In this document: piece by piece, positions 32,710 to 41,375 of the stretch | How positions within the stretch are numbered: position 1 is the stretch's first letter | How the letters are laid out: every line of letters begins with the position of its first letter | Source: an uncultured Verrucomicrobiota bacterium | GTDB lineage: Bacteria; Verrucomicrobiota; Kiritimatiellia; RFP12; UBA1067 | Direction of reading: 5' to 3' | Assembly: GCA_946610035.1 (NCBI GenBank) | Contig: CAMOCC010000015.1 | Location: forward strand, 1-45,837 | Length of the DNA: 45,837 nucleotides | The notes under the pieces: model-generated | Database searches by the model: none | Told to the model about the DNA's origin: nothing | The model's input: the letters and a program-made list of their open reading frames with translations, nothing else | Translations under genes and position numbers: made by a program

Positions 32710-33582
32710 ATGAAATTCCGGCGGAGAATATATGAGATTATAGAACCTGACAAAGGCGATTCTTTCGCTAGTCGAGTCTTCGATGGGATGATTGCGCTGT
32801 TGATACTCTTAAGTGTTGTCATTGTTTTTGTCGGGACGTTTGACCTTCCTGCGACGACCTTGAAGGCGCTTTGTGTTATCGAGGGAGTCGCATCTATTGT
32901 GTTTACCGTTGAATATTGTCTACGTATTCTGACTGCGGACTTTTGCTATCCAGAAAGCGGTGTGGTTTGGTCTCGGGTTAGATATATTTTTTCGCCAATG
33001 GCGGTTGTCGATTTTGTTGCGATTCTGCCGTTTTGGCTTCCAATGCTTGTCCCTGGTACAATGCTTGGCGTCCGGGCGCTTAGACTGGTGAGATTGCTTC
33101 GGATTTTCAAATTGAACCGTTATTTTGATGCTATGAAGGCGATTGGCGATGTGGTTGTGTCTAAAAAGCGCGAATTGATAGGCTCTATGTTTTTTGTGGC
33201 GATTCTTATGTTGATTTCGTCTTTGTTGATGTACTCGGCCGAACATGAGGCGCAACCAGAAGTGTTCCGCAATGCTTTCTCTGGACTCTGGTGGGCTGTC
33301 GCGACTCTTACTACAGTGGGGTACGGAGACATATACCCTGTGACACCGCTTGGCCGTCTCGTCGGTGCGTTCATAGCGTTTTCGGGACTGGCTGCTGTTG
33401 CCATTCCGACAGGGATAATCACATCTGGTCTGAGTGAGCGGATAGCTAAGAGCGATTCTTCAATTGATGAGGGCGATACAGATGTGGTGGCTATTGTGCG
33501 CCGGCAGAATCAGAAATTGGATTCGATTGCAGAGAAATTGGATATGATTTTGCGGCAGAATTTCACCAAAAAGAAAGAGTAA
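32710..33582 (+). CDS. Voltage-gated potassium channel-type protein
   Basis: A six-span Kv-type channel subunit in 290 residues. S1-S3 lie at about 25-115, S4 carries arginines every third residue (R122, R125, R128, R131), the pore has the selectivity filter T202-VGYGD207, S6 is about 215-240, and a short coiled-coil-like tail follows (RRQNQKLDSIAEKLDMILRQ). Tetramers conduct K+ across the inner membrane. The N-terminus is charged and cytosolic. Ribosome-binding candidates AGGAG (32693) and TAAGG (32700) precede the ATG. The AT-rich composition matches the upstream TerB gene, so they probably arrived together. Confidence 0.9.
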   Translation: MKFRRRIYEIIEPDKGDSFASRVFDGMIALLILLSVVIVFVGTFDLPATTLKALCVIEGVASIVFTVEYCLRILTADFCYPESGVVWSRVRYIFSPMAVVDFVAILPFWLPMLVPGTMLGVRALRLVRLLRIFKLNRYFDAMKAIGDVVVSKKRELIGSMFFVAILMLISSLLMYSAEHEAQPEVFRNAFSGLWWAVATLTTVGYGDIYPVTPLGRLVGAFIAFSGLAAVAIPTGIITSGLSERIAKSDSSIDEGDTDVVAIVRRQNQKLDSIAEKLDMILRQNFTKKKE

Positions 33583-33616
33583 AGACCTGTCTCTATATTC
33601 TAAATGGAATTGCACT

Positions 33617-35170
33617 ATGTTGAAGGAAAACGACATAAAGCTGCTGTTGGCCAAGAGCGAGACGGATGCCGTCGAGTTCAAGTTGGCGAAGGGCGGTGTG
33701 CCGGCTTCGTTCTGGGAGTCGTACAGCGCATTCTCAAACACCGACGGCGGCGTCATCATTCTCGGCGTCAAGGAGGATGAAGGCAAGCATTCGGTTGTCG
33801 GCGTTACCAATGCCAACAAACTTGTGGCGGATGTCTGGAACGCGGCGAACAATCCGCAGCGCGTGAGCGCGAATGTTCTTTTCAACCATCAGGTGTACAA
33901 TGTTGATTATCAGGGGAAGGCGCTTGTCGTGGTTGAAGTGCCGCGCGCCGAGCGGACGGAGCGGCCCGTCTATGTCGGGCGCGATGTCTTTCGCGGAACG
34001 TTTCGTCGCAATGGCGAAGGCGACTACCATTGTTCGAAAGAGGCGGTCGAGGCGATGATCCGCGACAAGTGTCCCGAGACGGCCGATACGTGTCTGATGG
34101 AGGATATGACGATTGCCGACCTGAACCAGGAGTCGATCGCACGCTATCGCCTGATGTTCGCTCAGTCGAAGCCGGAACATGCCTGGACGCGGATTCCCGA
34201 CGACGAGTTTATGGTGAAGATCGGCGCGGCGCGGAAGGACGCCAAGGGCGTGGTGCGTCCGATGCTCGCCGGCCTCATCTGCTTCGGCGATTTCGTGACG
34301 ATATCGAACGTGCTCCCGAATTACTTTCTCGACTACCGCGAAGGTGTCGCGGACGGGTCGCGTTGGACGGATCGCGTGGCCGCGCATGACGCAACGTGGA
34401 GCGGCAACATCATCGACTTCTACTTCAGGATATACGACAAGGTCACGTCGTCGGTGAAGGTTCCGTTTCGACTTGACGAACGGGGGCTGCGCATCAACGA
34501 GACGAAGGTCCACAAGGCGTTGCGCGAATTGCTGGCCAACGCGCTCATCCATGCCGACTACCACGGACGGCAGGGCATTGTCATCGAAAAGCGGTTCCGC
34601 AGGCTTATGTTCCGCAATCCGGGCTGTCTGCGCATGTCAAAGGAGGCGGCGATTGGCGGCGGTAGAAGCGACGCGCGCAATTCCCGTATCTTCAACATCT
34701 TCGCGCTGATCAACATAGGCGAACGCTCGGGCACTGGGCTTTCGGATATCTACTCAATCTGGAAAGAATATGGCTACGAAGAGCCCACGATAACGGAAAC
34801 CTATCAGCCAGACCAGACAACAGTGACGGTACAGGTCGAACTTGAGGAAGAAGCTGCAACTCCCCAAGAAACTACTGCTACTCCCCAAGAAACTATTGCT
34901 GCTCCCCAAGAAACTATTGCTACTCCCCAAGAAACTACTGTTACTCCCCAAGAAACGACGGATGCTCCCCAAGAAAATGCTTTGGGAACGACCGACTTGG
35001 TGCTGGCGTTGATCAATGAAAAACCAGAAATATCCTTGGTGGAAATCGCCGAGAAACTGGGCATATCGCGGGATGGTGTAAAATATCACATTGATAGATT
35101 GAAACAGTCTGTAGGGCTGATTCATGATGGGCCGACAAAGAAAGGGCGTTGGATAGTTACAAATCCATGA
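33617..35170 (+). CDS. AlbA_2/Schlafen-type ATP-binding transcriptional regulator
   Basis: A 517-residue protein with an AlbA_2 domain (about 1-150: KSETDAVEFK, FSNTDGGVIILGV, RGTFRRNGEGDYHCS), a linker domain, and a GHKL-like HATPase_c_4 region (about 295-400: ALRELLANALIHADYHG, NPGCLR, GERSGTGLSDIYS). A threonine/proline/glutamine heptapeptide repeat follows (415-455), then a C-terminal winged helix (ISLVEIAEKLGISRDGVKYHIDRLKQ). Such proteins act as regulators and appear in defence-linked loci. It overlaps the Ca-binding gene by ATGA. The heptapeptide tract is a coding minisatellite and probably varies in length. Confidence 0.85.
   Translation: MLKENDIKLLLAKSETDAVEFKLAKGGVPASFWESYSAFSNTDGGVIILGVKEDEGKHSVVGVTNANKLVADVWNAANNPQRVSANVLFNHQVYNVDYQGKALVVVEVPRAERTERPVYVGRDVFRGTFRRNGEGDYHCSKEAVEAMIRDKCPETADTCLMEDMTIADLNQESIARYRLMFAQSKPEHAWTRIPDDEFMVKIGAARKDAKGVVRPMLAGLICFGDFVTISNVLPNYFLDYREGVADGSRWTDRVAAHDATWSGNIIDFYFRIYDKVTSSVKVPFRLDERGLRINETKVHKALRELLANALIHADYHGRQGIVIEKRFRRLMFRNPGCLRMSKEAAIGGGRSDARNSRIFNIFALINIGERSGTGLSDIYSIWKEYGYEEPTITETYQPDQTTVTVQVELEEEAATPQETTATPQETIAAPQETIATPQETTVTPQETTDAPQENALGTTDLVLALINEKPEISLVEIAEKLGISRDGVKYHIDRLKQSVGLIHDGPTKKGRWIVTNP
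34859..34981 (+). repeat. 21-bp coding minisatellite, about 6 copies
   Basis: Units of (a/g)ctccccaagaaac(t/g)a, followed by five or six variable bases, begin at 34859, 34880, 34901, 34922, 34943 and 34964. They encode (T/A)PQETTA-type heptapeptides that link the ATPase and winged-helix domains. Copy-number change keeps the frame and would alter linker length. Confidence 0.9.
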
Positions 35171-36387
35171 GAGCAACTTTGTTAGTGTTGTATTCAATAT
35201 ATAGCATTGTCGGTTTTGCCGATGATGCCGTGTCGCCGGTGTTTACCTTCGATGCGCGATACAAATCAAGCGGCATCACGCCTGATGCCTGGGTGAGCTA
35301 TGAGGCGGAGGGGCTCTCGTCACGGTTCAGCGCGGCGACTGTGACACATGCGGCAGATGTTAACGGCAACGGCATAACGGATGAATGGGAGTCGCGTTAC
35401 GGTCTTGTCGGCGACAATGCCGATGCGGCGGCCGACCCGGACGGAGACGGTCGGACGAACCTTGAAGAATACAATGCCGGTACGAACCCGATTGTTGCGG
35501 AGGACTATCTTGCGTCAGTTGCCACAAGCGAGCGTCATATTGTCGATACGTGGATTGAATCGACAGCCGTTGGCAGATGGGACTTGGTGGAAGTGTGGGG
35601 GCTGTCGGGACTTTTCATGGCCGACACGGCAGGACGCGCGCCTGATGCCGACAAGGATGGTCTGCCGGACTGGTGGGAGACTTTATATGGCTTGAATCCA
35701 AATGTCGCCGATTCGCATGTCGATTCAGATGGCGACGGAAGGACAAATCTCGAAGAATACAATGCGGGGACGAATCCGATTATCTTCAATGACTGGATGC
35801 GATCAATCGCTGAACAGGACAAGGCCTTCACCTGCGACACGCATGTCGAATACATCGGAGGCAACCCGACATTTGACTCCACTTTTGCCGTGATAAAGGT
35901 TTCCAACGGATTCGTCTGCGACACAGGCGGGCTCTACTACGACTGGGATGGCGACGGCATCCCCAATTGGTGGGAGGCGCGTTTTTCGCGCGATGGCGGT
36001 AAGACTGGTCTTGTAGCGGCGCAAGACGAGGATAACGATGGCATGTCCAATTATGATGAGTTTGTCGCATACACCGATCCCACTAACAAAATGTCGCGTT
36101 TTGTCGTTGGCCTTGAGCGAATCACCGTCGTGCCGACGAAACTGATGATGCAAAGGTTCGCAAAGGCTTTGACCGCATCATCGGCGACGGAGACATTTGC
36201 TCTCCGTTGGCAAACTGTAAAGGGTAGGACATACTCAGTGTTTTCCACAGACAATTTGAAGTCAGGATGGCGTGAAGATGCAGACGCTGAGATTTCAGGA
36301 ACGGGCGATGTCGTGGAATTCGTCCCCGAGCAGGACGGGAATGTGAAATTCTTCAAGGTGACAGTCCGACTGTCAGACGGCTACTAA
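35167..36387 (+). CDS. Secreted calcium-binding (TSP3/EF-hand-like) repeat protein
   Basis: A 406-residue protein with a signal peptide (about 1-20, MRATLLVLYSIYSIVGFA). Several D-x-D-x-D-G Ca2+ loops occur as TSP type 3/dockerin-like units: DVNGNGITDEWESRYGL, DPDGDGRTNLEEYNAGTNP (twice, nearly identical), DADKDGLPDWWETLYGL, DWDGDGIPNWWEARF. A C-terminal beta-sandwich-like region (about 315-406, WQTVKGRTYSVFSTDNL) resembles domains at the ends of surface proteins. ATG 35167 overlaps the upstream stop. Its job (surface adhesion, protein display) is inferred; the repeats suggest calcium-stiffened rods. Confidence 0.8.
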   Translation: MRATLLVLYSIYSIVGFADDAVSPVFTFDARYKSSGITPDAWVSYEAEGLSSRFSAATVTHAADVNGNGITDEWESRYGLVGDNADAAADPDGDGRTNLEEYNAGTNPIVAEDYLASVATSERHIVDTWIESTAVGRWDLVEVWGLSGLFMADTAGRAPDADKDGLPDWWETLYGLNPNVADSHVDSDGDGRTNLEEYNAGTNPIIFNDWMRSIAEQDKAFTCDTHVEYIGGNPTFDSTFAVIKVSNGFVCDTGGLYYDWDGDGIPNWWEARFSRDGGKTGLVAAQDEDNDGMSNYDEFVAYTDPTNKMSRFVVGLERITVVPTKLMMQRFAKALTASSATETFALRWQTVKGRTYSVFSTDNLKSGWREDADAEISGTGDVVEFVPEQDGNVKFFKVTVRLSDGY

Positions 36388-36412
36388 TTCATCTGTAAGG
36401 CGGCTGTAACGT

Positions 36413-36458
36413 ACTACCCAAAAGTGGGATATATCGGCAGTGCAATTTCTGATATTCT
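36413..36458 (+). promoter_or_regulatory. Glycan box plus extended -10 of the alginate-lyase gene
   Basis: ACTACCCAAAAGTGGGAT (36413-36430; right half perfect), 22 bp, TATTCT (36453-36458) after TGA. The ATG at 36466 is 7 nt on, so the mRNA is probably leaderless. Confidence 0.7.
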
Positions 36459-36465
36459 ATACGGC

Positions 36466-38157
36466 ATGAAAGTTAAACTACTTGCGGCGCTATCATTTCT
36501 TGTCGGCCTTTGCGTTTTTGATGCGAATGCCGAGGTCGGGCGCTTTCAGCATCCGGGCGTCGGGCTGAACCGCGAGCAGCTCGACCAGCTGAAGGCGAAC
36601 GTACAGGGCGGCGTCGAGCCGTGGAAGACCCTCTACGACGCGCTCACGAAGCACGACCACCGCTTTTCGAAGAAGCCGCGTATCTTCGCGCGGCGCGGCG
36701 AGGGGATAACGCAGATCGACAGCCCCGACTTCGACAACCGCTGTGCATGGGATTCCCAGACCGCCTACTACCAGGGCATCATGTACGAGATCACCGGCGA
36801 GGCGGAGTACCGTGAACGCGCGCTTGACTACGTCCGCTGGTTCTACACGCACATCACGGGAGGGCGTCCACACTGGGACTCGCAGTTCCGCTGGCCGAAC
36901 GCCGAGGGATGGTACCTACGCGCGGCGGAGCTTCTGCGCTACACGGGTCCGCAGACGGGTCCGCTTGCGTGGACGAAGGAGGATACGGACGGAGTCAACC
37001 GCTTCATCGCGATAGGACGGGGCTTCTGGTGGGGGCGCTCAACGCTCCTCAACCAGCTGCAGTTCACGCTCGGCGGACCGCTGGCGCGCGCCATCTGGGA
37101 GGACGACTGGGATGCATACTGCGAGATGGTCGAGATCCTTACTGCGAACAAGCAAGGGCCGGTCGGCGAGCGCAATGGCTCAATTCGCGAGATGTGCCGC
37201 CTCGTGACGACGAACGAGCTGACCGGTGCGCAGGTGAAGCCGCACGTACAGTATTCGGAGATGGGACGCGACATCGGGCATCCCTTCCCTGGTGCAGGCC
37301 AGCTCGGAGAAAACCTGACGATTCTCTGGTCGCAGAAGACGCTTGTCGATCCGGTGACGGGAGAAGTGTCCACGAAGAAGGGTGCCGTCGATCCAATCGA
37401 ATTCCTCAAGCACCAGTACCTGCGTGGCGTCAACCAGATTTGCAAATACAACCTTGGCTTCGACATAGAGTGGACGCCCATTGCGATAAACCGCGAGAAG
37501 GGCGACTACTGGAGGCGTCCGGCGAACTGGGGCGGCGGGCGCGGAAGGCTCTCCAGCGAGGTCGACATTGTCTACATGCACTACAAGTGGGGCAGGGGCT
37601 GGGACCTTTCGAAGTCGGAGGAGTCGCGGTACATCGGCTACGCCCTGGACATGAGGGGAGTGGACTATTCTCACGCGTTTCTCTGGATCCCGCAGAAGGC
37701 CGCGGGCAGGTGTACGCTCGAACGGCACGACCCAGGGAAAGACGGCGTGAATCGGTTTGCCGAGTTCATCCAGCCCAGGATGCCGGGGCTTTCGGTGGAG
37801 AGAGACAAGTCCACTGGTGCCAAGTACATCTCTTTCACAGGGAAGTCATTCATCTTTCCGATGTTCCTTCCGTTCCGCTGGCCTCTGCCGAAGCCGGGCG
37901 AGTACACGATCCGCTACCGTTGCGACGGACAGAGCGGGATTGGAATCATAAACCCCGAAGACTACAATACCGAGTTCGCCGATCCTGAAACGTGCGAAAA
38001 GCGTGTGTACGTCGAGAAGGTGAAGCTTCCCGCGACGGGCCGCGAATGGAAGGAGTTCGCCTTTACGCTCAACAACCCGCCGAAGCGCAATCTCGTGAAG
38101 CTTGATTTCCGCACCAAGGGCAAACACCTCGACCTTGAGTGGATTAAAGTCCCCTAA
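36466..38157 (+). CDS. Secreted alginate-lyase-family polysaccharide lyase
   Basis: A 563-residue exported protein (signal peptide MKVKLLAALSFLVGLCVFDA, 1-22). Residues about 25-400 form the alpha/alpha toroid of the alginate_lyase family (HPGVGLNREQLDQLKANVQG, AYYQGIMYEITGEAEYRERAL, LRAAELLRYTG). A C-terminal beta-sandwich (about 445-563) looks like a carbohydrate-binding domain. The family splits uronate-containing chains by beta-elimination; the exact polymer is unknown. ATG 36466 is preferred over an upstream in-frame ATG at 36424 because the signal peptide starts there and the -10 lies just before. The first 360 bp are duplicated in the relic at 28128. Confidence 0.82.
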   Translation: MKVKLLAALSFLVGLCVFDANAEVGRFQHPGVGLNREQLDQLKANVQGGVEPWKTLYDALTKHDHRFSKKPRIFARRGEGITQIDSPDFDNRCAWDSQTAYYQGIMYEITGEAEYRERALDYVRWFYTHITGGRPHWDSQFRWPNAEGWYLRAAELLRYTGPQTGPLAWTKEDTDGVNRFIAIGRGFWWGRSTLLNQLQFTLGGPLARAIWEDDWDAYCEMVEILTANKQGPVGERNGSIREMCRLVTTNELTGAQVKPHVQYSEMGRDIGHPFPGAGQLGENLTILWSQKTLVDPVTGEVSTKKGAVDPIEFLKHQYLRGVNQICKYNLGFDIEWTPIAINREKGDYWRRPANWGGGRGRLSSEVDIVYMHYKWGRGWDLSKSEESRYIGYALDMRGVDYSHAFLWIPQKAAGRCTLERHDPGKDGVNRFAEFIQPRMPGLSVERDKSTGAKYISFTGKSFIFPMFLPFRWPLPKPGEYTIRYRCDGQSGIGIINPEDYNTEFADPETCEKRVYVEKVKLPATGREWKEFAFTLNNPPKRNLVKLDFRTKGKHLDLEWIKVP

Positions 38158-38162
38158 TCAGT

Positions 38163-38186
38163 GACGCGGCTGGAAGCCGCGTCTCC
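38163..38186 (-). repeat. Single inverted REP unit
   Basis: One REP in reverse orientation (GACGCGGCTGGAAGCCGCGT plus CTCC), directly after the lyase stop, followed by a pyrimidine-rich tail as after other copies. Confidence 0.85.
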
Positions 38187-38265
38187 AAACAATTTAGCCT
38201 CCTCTTTCTCCCTCTCTCCATCTCTGGCTATCCAATACCGAAACTCCTCATCACACAATCGAACC

Positions 38266-38331
<66 letters not shown>

Positions 38332-38362
38332 TATTTACCAACAAAGAGGGAGGAATGTCAAA

Positions 38363-41300
38363 ATGCAGGAAAACAAGCATATTTCAACCGGTTTGGCAAT
38401 CGCCGCATGCGCTTTGTCGCTTGCGGCTTCTGGCGATGCGTACTGGCCAGGAAGCAAAACTGACGCCTACTGGGAAGACGTTTGGGGCAATACTTCCGAT
38501 CACTATGTTTTCAAGAATATTGACAATGCTACTGTTCGCTTCAGTTCATACACATCACTTCCAGACGGGAAGTCGGTGTGGGTTGACGGTAGTCATGTGA
38601 CGTTCAATCCTGACAATTCAAGTTGCGGTTTGAAGACAACGGGTAACTTCAATAACCTGAGCCTTACCGTGGGGCGCGACCAAGGTGCGGGGTATCTTAC
38701 AATAGAAGACGGAAAGTTTGATTTCTCGACGGCTGTAAACATCGGCAGCGACGGCGGGACGGGTGTAATGGATGTTGATGGCGGCACGATCTCGGCAGCT
38801 TCATGCTGGCTCGGCAGGGCAAACACGGCGTCCGATGGCACCCTGACGATTAACGGCGGAACTATGACGCTTTCAGGAAATCTGGAAATTGGTGTGAAGG
38901 GCAAAGGCAGTGTCGAGGTTGGAAACGGCGGCAGCATAACTGCCGGCACCGAACTCTTTGTCGGCGGATCGGGAGTGTCCGGCAGTAGCGACAAAGGCAC
39001 GGGAACGCTTGTCATCAAAGGCGGCACCGTAACCGTCAATTCGTATTCTAGTATAGGTCGAACCTCAACAGGAACGCTAATTCTCGACGGCGGCTCTTTC
39101 GTTGGTAAGAATGATGTCGACTTTGGTCGGTGGGCGGGTGCGGACGGAACCCTTGACATTTCCGACGGAAAGTTTGTCTCTGAACAGCGCATCTATTTTG
39201 GTCGAGACCCCGGAACTGGCACGATCAATCTTAATGGCGGCGTGGTTGAATGTACGCAACTCATCGTCGGAAAAGGTTCGGGCAATCTCAATCTGAACGG
39301 TGGCACGCTGCGTGCGAGAGGCAATCAGGGAACGTTTATTCAGAGCAGCGGTTCGCTTCCTGTCAAGATCGGGCCTGGCGGTGCCATGTTCGACACGGCA
39401 GGCTATGCGGTTACTGTGCCGGCGACGCTTGGAAACGCCGATGGACTTGTAGGCAACGGCCAGATAGGCAAGAAGGGAACCGGCATGCTCACGATTTCCT
39501 CCAGTCTCGACCTCAACCGCACGTTCAAGTTCGTTATTGACGGCGGAGTTGGTCCGATCGCGCTGACCGGTTCCAACAACACGCTTGGCGAAGGTGCTAA
39601 GATAGCCGTCGCCATCGACCCTGTTGATGCGCTTACCAATACGACTTATGTACTCATGACAGGCATTGACACATCTTACACGAAAGAAGATAATTTTGCC
39701 CTTCCTTCGAACAATGGTTTCTATGCATACACGTGGACTCTTGAAAGCGGAACGCTTTCTGTCTCGTTGGCCGTTTCCGAGAACGCCCCTGTAACAGCAC
39801 GTTATGGTAGTGATGCATGGGAATTCTACAACGGGAATAATACGCTTATCGAAAATGCTGAGCCCTTGGCATGGACAACATACATATTCACGGGTGTTGA
39901 ACCAGAGGGGAATCTTGAGACTATCGGCGTAGGACACAAGGTTGTTCTCGAGGTGGCGAAAGACGGTGATGTCGGCGTCACGAATACTTTCAGTGTGGCG
40001 TCTGTAGCCAATGCCAAGGATGTGACTGTCACTTCGGAGGAAGGTTGCGCGGTGCGTCTTCTTGGTGCTGATGAATCATCTCTTTCAGCAGGGAAGTTTA
40101 CCAACAACGGCACATTGATTCTTGCAGGAACTGTTTCCGCACCTAGTCTGACAATCGGTGGAACGGGGCGTATTGTCGTGGAAAACGGCGCGGTCGTTAC
40201 GATAGAAGCAGAGCATACTCAACCTACAGAGATCGAGTTAGGCGGTACGATGAAGCTCTCAAAGCCACAGGTGATAGTCGCTTCCTTTTCTGGATATGGC
40301 ACCCTGTCATTGTCTGGAGGATCATTCAGTGTGTGGATTCCTACACCGTTTGGAAGTTTCAATGATGGCGCATTCAAGGGGGTGCTTGAGCTTTGCGCTG
40401 GCGTCAGTTTGGAGGATCATAATGGAGGACTTGGTTCTGCGCAAGTGCGCATGAAGGGAGCATCATTGCGGTTTGGCCATGATAATACCGATGGAACGAA
40501 ATGCTGGAATGACTTTGAGATTTTTGAAGGGACATCAAATACTGTTTATGCAAACAAGGCGAACATGTTTATGTACGGTCAGTTCTCCGGCGACGGCGAG
40601 GTGACGATGCGAACTAACGGGGAACGAGGTCCGCGTCCTTCCGGCGACAACAGCCAGTTTGCAGGCGTGTTTACGCTGAAGCACGTTTCGGATCAGGCCG
40701 ATACGGGTTTCCACGGCGCAAATGCGACGTCCGCCGCAGGCAAGTGGATAATCGATACTGACAACGGCAACCGTGTCGTGGATTTTGCGGATGCGCAGAA
40801 CGAAACGTTTCATGTCGGCGAACTATATCAGCCTGTGGCGTCCACGAGCCTTCGCGTGACGGAGACGGGAACAGGAATTGTCGTTGGAGAAAGAAGCGGA
40901 GGCGAGTCGGTGATAAACGGACCCTTCATCGGCAATGCTTTCTCGTTCACCAAGGTCGGCGCGGATTCCTGGCTGAAGCTTGGTACGACTTTTCAGATGG
41001 TGGATGGTTCGACGCTTACCGTGAGTGCGGGCGGACTTGCGTTCAACCTCCCGACAGATGACACTGTAACCGACCTTACAGGCGATACTGTCACGATAGA
41101 TCCCTCTGTGAAGATCCGCGTCGCGATGACGCAGGCGCAGTTCGCGGCGCTTAACCTTGACGAAGAATATCTCGTCGCGAAGCTGCCGACCAATCCTGGC
41201 TACAAGCCGGAGACGGAGCTGCTTGTGGACGGAGCTGTGCTGAATACTTCCGCAGCGGCAAGGTGGGGCGTCCGCTTCAAGTCGTTCCCTGCCGTCGGCG

Positions 41301-41368
41301 AAACTCCCGCCTACGTCGGCGCGGTGTTGAGACGCAAGTCCAGCGGGGTGATGATCATATTCAGGTGA
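38363..41368 (+). CDS. Autotransporter-type beta-strand-repeat surface protein
   Basis: A 1001-residue exported protein (signal peptide about 1-26). Most of it is a right-handed beta-helix with repeated GTLTINGGTM, GTLILDGGSFVG, GTINLNGGVVE strands, as in autotransporter-associated beta-strand repeats. No C-terminal beta-barrel is seen; the tail (RRKSSGVMIIFR) is short and basic. It may be exported by a separate system or be anchored by an unknown signal. GAGGGAGGA at 38346-38354 gives an 8-nt spacing to this ATG; an earlier ATG at 38355 is out of frame. It heads an apparent operon with the kinase, regulator and lyase genes. Confidence 0.8.
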   Translation: MQENKHISTGLAIAACALSLAASGDAYWPGSKTDAYWEDVWGNTSDHYVFKNIDNATVRFSSYTSLPDGKSVWVDGSHVTFNPDNSSCGLKTTGNFNNLSLTVGRDQGAGYLTIEDGKFDFSTAVNIGSDGGTGVMDVDGGTISAASCWLGRANTASDGTLTINGGTMTLSGNLEIGVKGKGSVEVGNGGSITAGTELFVGGSGVSGSSDKGTGTLVIKGGTVTVNSYSSIGRTSTGTLILDGGSFVGKNDVDFGRWAGADGTLDISDGKFVSEQRIYFGRDPGTGTINLNGGVVECTQLIVGKGSGNLNLNGGTLRARGNQGTFIQSSGSLPVKIGPGGAMFDTAGYAVTVPATLGNADGLVGNGQIGKKGTGMLTISSSLDLNRTFKFVIDGGVGPIALTGSNNTLGEGAKIAVAIDPVDALTNTTYVLMTGIDTSYTKEDNFALPSNNGFYAYTWTLESGTLSVSLAVSENAPVTARYGSDAWEFYNGNNTLIENAEPLAWTTYIFTGVEPEGNLETIGVGHKVVLEVAKDGDVGVTNTFSVASVANAKDVTVTSEEGCAVRLLGADESSLSAGKFTNNGTLILAGTVSAPSLTIGGTGRIVVENGAVVTIEAEHTQPTEIELGGTMKLSKPQVIVASFSGYGTLSLSGGSFSVWIPTPFGSFNDGAFKGVLELCAGVSLEDHNGGLGSAQVRMKGASLRFGHDNTDGTKCWNDFEIFEGTSNTVYANKANMFMYGQFSGDGEVTMRTNGERGPRPSGDNSQFAGVFTLKHVSDQADTGFHGANATSAAGKWIIDTDNGNRVVDFADAQNETFHVGELYQPVASTSLRVTETGTGIVVGERSGGESVINGPFIGNAFSFTKVGADSWLKLGTTFQMVDGSTLTVSAGGLAFNLPTDDTVTDLTGDTVTIDPSVKIRVAMTQAQFAALNLDEEYLVAKLPTNPGYKPETELLVDGAVLNTSAAARWGVRFKSFPAVGETPAYVGAVLRRKSSGVMIIFR

Positions 41369-41375
41369 TGCAAGC

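Noticed and set aside
38363-41368. C-terminal sorting signal of PEP-CTERM or autotransporter barrel type
   Set aside because: The last residues show no PEP motif plus membrane span plus basic tail in that order, and no barrel strands ending in aromatic residues.
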